Source: IDS-8 sp964424805 (lineage in GTDB: Bacteria; Pseudomonadota; Gammaproteobacteria; Steroidobacterales; Woeseiaceae). From it: a stretch of 24,728 nt of DNA. Shown one piece after another: positions 19,790 to 24,728 of this stretch (positions are counted from its first letter, which is position 1; each line of letters begins with the position of its first letter). The translations under genes were made by a program, and so were the position numbers. The DNA is taken from positions 1 through 24,728 of the forward strand of contig CAYRKH010000046.1 in the NCBI GenBank assembly GCA_964424805.1, read 5' to 3'. Below the pieces are notes generated by a model that was not told the origin of the DNA, did no database searches, and saw only the letters and a program-made list of their open reading frames with translations.

Positions 19790-22747
19790 GTGGATAGTCC
19801 CAAGCGCCCTCCAGCGACGGCATTCGAGGCCGTCATTTTCGATATGGATGGCGTGCTTACGCGCACGGCGCGCCTGCATGCGCAAGCCTGGAAGGAACTG
19901 TTCGACGATGTCCTTCGGAAACGTTCGGAAAGGGAGAGAGAACCTTTCCGGCCGTTCGACGCGGGGAGGGACTACCGCGCCTACGTCGACGGCAAGCCGC
20001 GCGAGGAGGGCGTCCGCAGCTTCCTGAACAGTCGGGGCATCGAGGTGCCGGAAGGCGGGCCGGACGATGCTGCCGATGCCGAGACGATCCAGGCTCTCGC
20101 GAAGCGGAAGGACGCCATGTTCCGGCGCCTGCTCGAAGCCGAGGGCGCCGACGTGTACGAGTCCACCGTCGCGCTCATAAAAAACCTGCGAGCCGCAGGC
20201 GTCCGCGTCGGCCTCATGACGTCGAGCCGGAACGGCAGGGACATTCTCGCAAAAACCGGCACCGACGTTCTCTTCGACGCCCGCGTTGATGGCATCGACG
20301 CGGCACAGCGTGGTCTTCGTGGCAAGCCGGATCCCGATGCATTCCTGGCCTGCGCTGCCGACCTCGGGGTCACTCCGGGACGCTCGATCGTGGTGGAAGA
20401 CGCGGCGGCGGGTATCGCGGCCGCCCGAAAGGGAGGATTCGGGCTCGCCGTTGGCGTGGATCGCGGCGGTAACCGGATACCGCTCGAGCATCACGGAGCA
20501 CACGTCGTGGTCCGGGACCTCGGCGAGCTCGATATCGACGCATTGGACAGGCAGTTCATCGCCGCGCAGGAGCACCGTTCCTGGCGAATCGAGCAGGAAG
20601 GTTACGATCCGGCGAAGGAGCACGGCGTCGAAAGCCTGTTCACCGTCGGCAACGGCTACCTCGGCGTGCGGGGCGCGCTCGATACACCGCTGCCCATTTC
20701 GCAGGGCGATATGCTCATCGCGGGTGTCTACGACCGCAAGCAGACGGCCCGGCCGTACCCTGTGGGCGAGACGGCGGATGCGGGCGGCGACGATTATCCG
20801 TATAGCGACTTCGTCTCTTTCCCGTTCCCGTTCCGCTTCCGGCTTTCCGTGAGAGACACTCCGCTGTCATTGGCGCAGGATGCATGGAGCACTCATCGTC
20901 GCGTGCTCGATATGAGGGAAGGCATGCTGCAGGCCGAGACGACGTACGAGTGCGAGCCCGGCCTGTTCGTCAGGACCCGTTCCCGCCGTTGTCCGTTGCT
21001 GGACGACATGCATATTTTGTTGCAGGAGGTCAGCCTGCAGCTCGACAACTTCTCGGCGTTCGTTGAAGTGGATACCTCGATCGCCGAGGTCGACCTCTCG
21101 CAGAAGCATCCGCACCTCGTCCCGCGCTCCCCGTGCATCCGCGATCCCGCGGTCGAAGTGCAGTGTTTCACGACGCATGCCTCGGCTATCGAAGCCTGCA
21201 TCGCCCAGCGAACGACGCTCGCCGGAACCGGCGAGGAACGGACGCGCTGGCAGGTATCGGCCGGCCTCGGCGAGACGCTGCAGTTTCGCCGATACGTGGC
21301 GGTATATACGAGCAAGGATGTGGCGGACCCGGAAACAGCCGCTGTCGATGCGGTCCATGCACAGTCGTGGGAAGGTTTCGCAGCCGCGTTCGAGGCGCAC
21401 GCAATGCGCTGGCAGCAGGTCTGGGACCGAGCAGACGTCGCGGTGCCAGGCCATCCGGGCGACGAGCAGGCACTTCGCTTTCTCGCTTATCACCTGTCGA
21501 TAGCCGCGGACCGCGACCCCCGCGTCTCGGTCGGTGCCCGCACGCTGAGCGGGACCGGTTACCAGGGGCACGTCTTCTGGGACGTCGAAGTGTTCATGCT
21601 GCCTTTCTACCTGCACACGGCTCCCGACGTTGCCCGGTGCCTGCTCACGTACAGGCACCATACCTTCGACGGCGCTCGCCGCCGTGCGCGGGAGCTTGGG
21701 CAGCGCGGGGCCTGCTACGCCTGGGAATCGACGACGACCGGAGACGACGTCACCCCGAGAGTGGCCGCCGTGACCGATTCCGGCGAGGAGATCCCGCTCT
21801 TTACCGGAACGCAGCAAGTCCACGTCACGGCCGACGTCGCGTACGCAGTCTGGCGGTACTGGGAAGCGACCCGCGACGACGAGTTCCTGCGCGGCCCTGG
21901 TGCCGAAATCCTGGCTGAAACGGCTCGTTTCTGGGCAGGGCGGGTGGTTCTCGATGGGAGCAGCTATCACATTCGTGGCGTCATGGGACCCGACGAGTAT
22001 CACCACGGCGTCAACGACAACGCCTACACCAACTGGATGGCCCGCTTCAATCTCGAACGGGCGGCGTGGACCGGCGAGTGGCTGCGGTCCGATCATCCGC
22101 AATCCTGGCAATCGCTCGTCACCCGCATCGGGCTGGATGACGGCGAGCTCGAGTACTGGAATGCCATAGCGGGGCGACTGTACGTTCCCGAACCGGGTGA
22201 GGATGGCGTCATCGAACAATTCGAAGGCTTCTTCGGGCTCGAGGAATACCCGTTGCAGGATGAGGGCCAGGCGGATGGACTTGACCGCCTGTTCGACCTG
22301 CACAAGATCAATGCGGTGAAGCTGCTCAAACAGGCGGACGTGCTCATGCTGCCGTTCCTGTTTCCGGAACGCTTCGATCGCCGGATTCTCGCGGCGAACT
22401 ATGCCTATTACGAGCCGCTCACCGACCACCGCAGCAGCCTCTCACCCGGCGTGCACGCCGCCCTGGCAGCGAGGCTTGGCCTGAAAGAGCAGGCGCAGCG
22501 CTATTGGGAAGAGAGCCTGATGCTCGATCTCTCCGACACGATGAGCAACAGCGCGCTTGGCGTGCACCCGGCGTGCATGGGCGGTACCTGGCAGGCGCTC
22601 GTGTTCCACATCCTGGGCGTGCACTTCGTTGACGATCGCCCCCAGGTCGAAGCGGGTGCGCCGGACCGGCTGCCGGAAGGATGGCGCTCGGTAGCGCTGA
22701 ACCTGCTGTGGCGGGGGCGTTCGCATCGAGTGGAGGTGACGAAATGA
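19790..22747 (+). CDS. Fusion of beta-phosphoglucomutase-like HAD phosphatase/mutase and GH65 glycoside phosphorylase
   Basis: 985-residue bifunctional enzyme. N-terminal part (about 12-245): HAD motif I FDMDGVL (Asp18, Asp20), MTSSRN near 143, the Lys motif GKPDPDAF near 178, and VVEDAAAG near 201, as in beta-phosphoglucomutase. The GH65 part begins near 265 (GVESLFTVGNGYLGVRG). It has GYQGHVFWDVEVFMLPFY, the catalytic acid Glu736 in MGPDEYHHGVNDNAYTNW, LLKQADVLML, and the phosphate-binding-type DHRSSLSPG (879-887). Logic: GH65 phosphorolysis of an alpha-glucobiose (trehalose, maltose, kojibiose or nigerose) yields beta-glucose 1-phosphate, which the HAD domain converts to glucose 6-phosphate. 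GTG 19790 was chosen because AGGAGG (19773-19778) lies upstream, at a longish 11 bases. It is coupled to the universal stress protein by ATGA overlap. Disaccharide specificity not inferable. Confidence 0.93.
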   Translation: MDSPKRPPATAFEAVIFDMDGVLTRTARLHAQAWKELFDDVLRKRSEREREPFRPFDAGRDYRAYVDGKPREEGVRSFLNSRGIEVPEGGPDDAADAETIQALAKRKDAMFRRLLEAEGADVYESTVALIKNLRAAGVRVGLMTSSRNGRDILAKTGTDVLFDARVDGIDAAQRGLRGKPDPDAFLACAADLGVTPGRSIVVEDAAAGIAAARKGGFGLAVGVDRGGNRIPLEHHGAHVVVRDLGELDIDALDRQFIAAQEHRSWRIEQEGYDPAKEHGVESLFTVGNGYLGVRGALDTPLPISQGDMLIAGVYDRKQTARPYPVGETADAGGDDYPYSDFVSFPFPFRFRLSVRDTPLSLAQDAWSTHRRVLDMREGMLQAETTYECEPGLFVRTRSRRCPLLDDMHILLQEVSLQLDNFSAFVEVDTSIAEVDLSQKHPHLVPRSPCIRDPAVEVQCFTTHASAIEACIAQRTTLAGTGEERTRWQVSAGLGETLQFRRYVAVYTSKDVADPETAAVDAVHAQSWEGFAAAFEAHAMRWQQVWDRADVAVPGHPGDEQALRFLAYHLSIAADRDPRVSVGARTLSGTGYQGHVFWDVEVFMLPFYLHTAPDVARCLLTYRHHTFDGARRRARELGQRGACYAWESTTTGDDVTPRVAAVTDSGEEIPLFTGTQQVHVTADVAYAVWRYWEATRDDEFLRGPGAEILAETARFWAGRVVLDGSSYHIRGVMGPDEYHHGVNDNAYTNWMARFNLERAAWTGEWLRSDHPQSWQSLVTRIGLDDGELEYWNAIAGRLYVPEPGEDGVIEQFEGFFGLEEYPLQDEGQADGLDRLFDLHKINAVKLLKQADVLMLPFLFPERFDRRILAANYAYYEPLTDHRSSLSPGVHAALAARLGLKEQAQRYWEESLMLDLSDTMSNSALGVHPACMGGTWQALVFHILGVHFVDDRPQVEAGAPDRLPEGWRSVALNLLWRGRSHRVEVTK

Positions 22748-23622
22748 GCGCGTTCGATTCGATCCTGGTGCCGCTCGACGGGTCCGCCGCGGCGGCGGAG
22801 AGCCTGGGGTGCGCCGGCTGGCTGGCCGAGAGGCTTCCGGCAACCTTGCACGTCGTGAGCGCAGGTCATCCCACCATACCGGCGAGGGAGGACCTCCGGC
22901 GTCTTCGCGTCCCGGAAGATCTCTGGTCGAGTGTCCTGCTACACCAGTCCGAGCACTTCCCCGAACAAGCGGTGCTCGACGCCGCGAAACGATGCGGAGC
23001 CAGGCTGATCGTTATGCGCGCCCATGGAGAATCGGCGGAAGAGGGGGAACACAACCCTTCGCCACTGGGGCACGTGACGGCATCGATTATCGAAAGCGCG
23101 GATGTGCCGGTATTGGTTTTGCCACCGGCCTATGAGGAACGGCTGCCCTGGACGACCGCCCTCGTGCCGATCAGCGGCGAGGCGCCGGCCGACCAGGTGC
23201 TCGCGATCGCCGTCCGCCTGGGCAACAGCCTGGGCCTCGAGCTGACGGTCGCGCACGTCATGAGCTTCGGGGAAGCAGGCACGGGGCTTGCCGGCGAGGC
23301 GCGCTATGCAGACGCGGCGCATCATGAATACTCATGCCGCCTGAACGAACTCGTCGAACGGGCACTTTCGCATTGCGATCGGCGCGAGGCGAAGTGCATC
23401 AGGGACGTCCTGCTACGACGCGGCGACGTGGCCGCCATGCTGCTCAATGTCATCGAGGAGCGAGAGGTGAGCGTGGTGGTCATCGGCTGGCATGCCTGTT
23501 TTTCCGGTGGCCGCGCTCAGATCCTGAAGGCGCTGCTACATCGTGTAAGCTGTCCACTCTTGCTCGTAAAGGCGGCGCCCCCGCCCCCATTCGACCTCAA
23601 GGTCGGGAGTGCTTTGGCATGA
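22744..23622 (+). CDS. Universal stress protein with two tandem Usp domains
   Basis: 292-residue cytoplasmic protein made of two UspA-like alpha/beta domains. The first (about 1-137) runs from FDSILVPLDGSAAAAESLGCAGWLAE to SADVPVLVLPP. The second (about 140-280) runs from WTTALVPISGEAPADQVLAIAVRLG, through VSVVVIGWHACFSGG, to RVSCPLLLVKAA. The ATP-loop motif (GxxGx9GS/T) is poorly kept in both halves, so nucleotide binding is uncertain. Its ATG overlaps the TGA of the phosphorylase fusion, which ties it to disaccharide turnover, perhaps in osmotic, starvation or other stress. That functional link is inferred from coupling only. Confidence 0.92.
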   Translation: MSAFDSILVPLDGSAAAAESLGCAGWLAERLPATLHVVSAGHPTIPAREDLRRLRVPEDLWSSVLLHQSEHFPEQAVLDAAKRCGARLIVMRAHGESAEEGEHNPSPLGHVTASIIESADVPVLVLPPAYEERLPWTTALVPISGEAPADQVLAIAVRLGNSLGLELTVAHVMSFGEAGTGLAGEARYADAAHHEYSCRLNELVERALSHCDRREAKCIRDVLLRRGDVAAMLLNVIEEREVSVVVIGWHACFSGGRAQILKALLHRVSCPLLLVKAAPPPPFDLKVGSALA

Positions 23623-23810
23623 CGCGAAAGCGGTGGGCGGGAAACCGGATCGAAGGTATCCGATGAGCGAGATAAAGGACCCGGCGCTTTGCGCTGTGGT
23701 ACGCTCGTTGCACAAGACGGAGGCCACGAAAAACAGACAAGAATCCTGACGATCCTGTTACGAGCGATCAGGCAGAAGGTCCGACCACTCGTGCAGCACG
23801 AGGAGGGGAC
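23623..23810. other. Intergenic region between the stress protein and the lipoprotein
   Basis: 188 bases. A 15-codon frame follows the stress-protein stop directly but looks meaningless. No terminator hairpin with a T-run or clear promoter was found. Confidence 0.4.
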
Positions 23811-24539
23811 ATGTGCATCAAAACACTAATTTTTCTCGCAATGTTGGCGAGCGCGAGCTTACTGGCATCCTGTGCAAACCACCTGCAGCTCGGCGTCGAC
23901 GCATACAACCGTGGTGAATACGACGAGGCAGCCCGGCATCTGGATGGGCTTGCGAAGTCCGGCGATCGCTCCGCCCAGTACTACGTTGCTCTCCTTTGGG
24001 AGGGAGGGCTTGGAAGTAGGCCCCGGAACTCAGCGGCGGCGGGGCAGTGGTATCTACGATCGGCAAAGCAAGGCTACGTCCCTGCCATGGTGCGTTTGGC
24101 GAATGTCCAAATGGCAGCGGGGTACGAAGAGCAGGCGCTGTCCTGGTACGAACTGGCCGCCCGGTGGGGGAACGACGACGCAATCACGGCGCTGACGAAC
24201 CTTGGCCGAAGCGTCCCGTCTCCCGACCTGCTTCTGGAACGGCAACAGTATGAGGACGAATACGCGGCGCAGCCGGCCGGGGCACCTCGCGGAACGCTGC
24301 TTGACGTGTGCTTCTCCGACTCCTCTTGCGACGTCGGATTCAGTTGCGTGAAGGGGAAGACCGGGGGCAAGGGTGTATGCGCGAGGTCTGTTGTCGATTC
24401 TGGAGGTCGCGTGTTCGACAATGCGAGTATCGACGGTATAAAGCCGAATACGGATCTTGACGGCAAATGCCAGCTCAGTACTGATTGTCCAAAGGGATTC
24501 CTCTGTGACGAAACCCATAAACTCTGCGTCGCCAGGTAA
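23811..24539 (+). CDS. Lipoprotein with Sel1-like repeats and two C-terminal Cys4 modules
   Basis: 242-residue predicted envelope lipoprotein. The signal MCIKTLIFLAMLASASLLASC gives a lipobox with Cys21. Residues about 28-130 form Sel1/TPR-like helical hairpins (AYNRGEYDEAARHLDGLAKSG, QYYVALLWEGG, AAGQWYLRSAKQGYVPAMVRLA, ALSWYELAARWGNDDAITAL), which usually mediate protein-protein contacts. The C-terminal part carries two similar four-cysteine units: Cys167, 173, 179, 190 (spacings 5, 5, 10) and Cys220, 226, 232, 239 (5, 5, 6), each with an SxxCxxGFxC-like core. These look like small disulfide-bonded modules, fitting an extracytoplasmic location. AGGAGGGG (23801-23808) precedes ATG 23811 closely. 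No known full-length family was recognised. It appears to be a single-gene unit. Confidence 0.82.
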   Translation: MCIKTLIFLAMLASASLLASCANHLQLGVDAYNRGEYDEAARHLDGLAKSGDRSAQYYVALLWEGGLGSRPRNSAAAGQWYLRSAKQGYVPAMVRLANVQMAAGYEEQALSWYELAARWGNDDAITALTNLGRSVPSPDLLLERQQYEDEYAAQPAGAPRGTLLDVCFSDSSCDVGFSCVKGKTGGKGVCARSVVDSGGRVFDNASIDGIKPNTDLDGKCQLSTDCPKGFLCDETHKLCVAR

Positions 24540-24652
24540 CGTGTAGCGCCACAGGCGTTATCGAAATTCCCGTAACGGAGCTCTTCAACGGTAAGCGTCG
24601 GGAGTGGCTGGGCGAGCCATCTGCAGTTCGACGGTACAAAGTGCGACGGCGA
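24540..24652. other. Convergent intergenic region
   Basis: 113 bases between the ends of the lipoprotein gene (+) and the next gene (-). Weak inverted repeats around 24537-24560 (TAACG...CGTTA) are too short to call a terminator. Confidence 0.3.
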
Positions 24653-24728
24653 CTAACCAGGCGAGTCGAGCAGCCCGAGCTTGCGGCGCTCCTCTTTTGC
24701 CCGGCGGATGACTTCCTGCTCCAGCTCG
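24653..24728 (-). CDS. C-terminal fragment of an unidentified gene
   Basis: Reading inward from the window edge on the minus strand gives ELEQEVIRRAKEERRKLGL, then LDSPG, and a TAG stop (24655-24653). It is a charged, helix-prone end of the kind seen on many proteins. Too short (24 residues) to identify. The reality of the frame is supported only by its plausible composition and its position opposite the end of the preceding gene. Confidence 0.45.
   Translation of the reverse strand, partial: ELEQEVIRRAKEERRKLGLLDSPG

Noticed and set aside
20867..22429. Long antisense open frame inside the phosphorylase fusion
   Set aside because: Same reason: low-complexity Arg/Gly/Val-rich translation opposite a well-supported GH65 domain. 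The one at 19343-20623 was rejected likewise.
1..24728. tRNA, rRNA or riboswitch genes
   Set aside because: No cloverleaf-like sequence, rRNA stretch or known riboswitch core was recognised in the intergenic regions.

Overview
The window is high-GC bacterial DNA with the gene density and gene repertoire of a Gammaproteobacterium: FtsH, an FecI/FecR/TonB-receptor signalling set, an ArnT/LAB_N lipid A group, and short palindromic intergenic repeats. It is almost certainly a draft or metagenome assembly, because it contains two runs of exactly 100 N (4386-4485 and 18267-18366). Gene recognition rests on motifs and remembered family features only; no database search was made.

Layout. 1-1196 (-) is the N-terminal two-thirds of FtsH, divergent from an HdeD-like membrane protein (1322-1888). 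2017-4371 is a large cytoplasmic-type arylsulfatase. It is followed, across an N gap, by a SulP anion transporter that lacks its 5' part and whose STAS domain looks internally deleted and frameshifted. 5613-9035 is a + strand run: a small lipoprotein, a dolichol-phosphate-mannose-synthase-like GT2, a LAB_N protein and an ArnT-like GT39. Together these suggest polyprenyl-phosphate-sugar synthesis and transfer to an envelope glycolipid. It converges on, and overlaps by 62 bp, the 3' end of a - strand operon of ECF sigma factor, FecR-type anti-sigma and TonB-dependent receptor (13232 to 8974).

13395-16071 adds a ferric-reductase-like flavocytochrome (-), a GNAT acetyltransferase (+) and a haemless bacterioferritin-like protein (+). 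With the sigma/FecR/receptor set this gives a neighbourhood that looks devoted to iron uptake, reduction and storage. 16194-18170 (+) holds an SDR protein with Phe at the usual catalytic Tyr, a SnoaL-like/DUF4440 gene broken by one extra T, and a SAM-dependent methyltransferase. 18589-19388 is an ArsR/SRPBCC pair with a palindromic operator at its start. 19790-23622 is a natural fusion of a beta-phosphoglucomutase-like HAD domain to a GH65 glycoside phosphorylase, translationally coupled to a two-domain universal stress protein. 23811-24539 encodes a lipoprotein with Sel1-like repeats and two Cys4 modules. The last 76 bases are the C-terminus of an unidentified - strand gene.

The most distinctive non-coding feature is a 19-base repeat, AAAGGTGTCAGGTTTATTT, present in direct and inverted copies in two islands. 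One (13256-13383) lies just upstream of the ECF sigma gene. The other (about 18189-18508) is bracketed by a perfect 20-bp direct repeat, one copy of which contains the stop codon of the methyltransferase. The second N gap falls inside this island, and the 55 bases on its two sides are identical, so that gap may be an assembly artefact.
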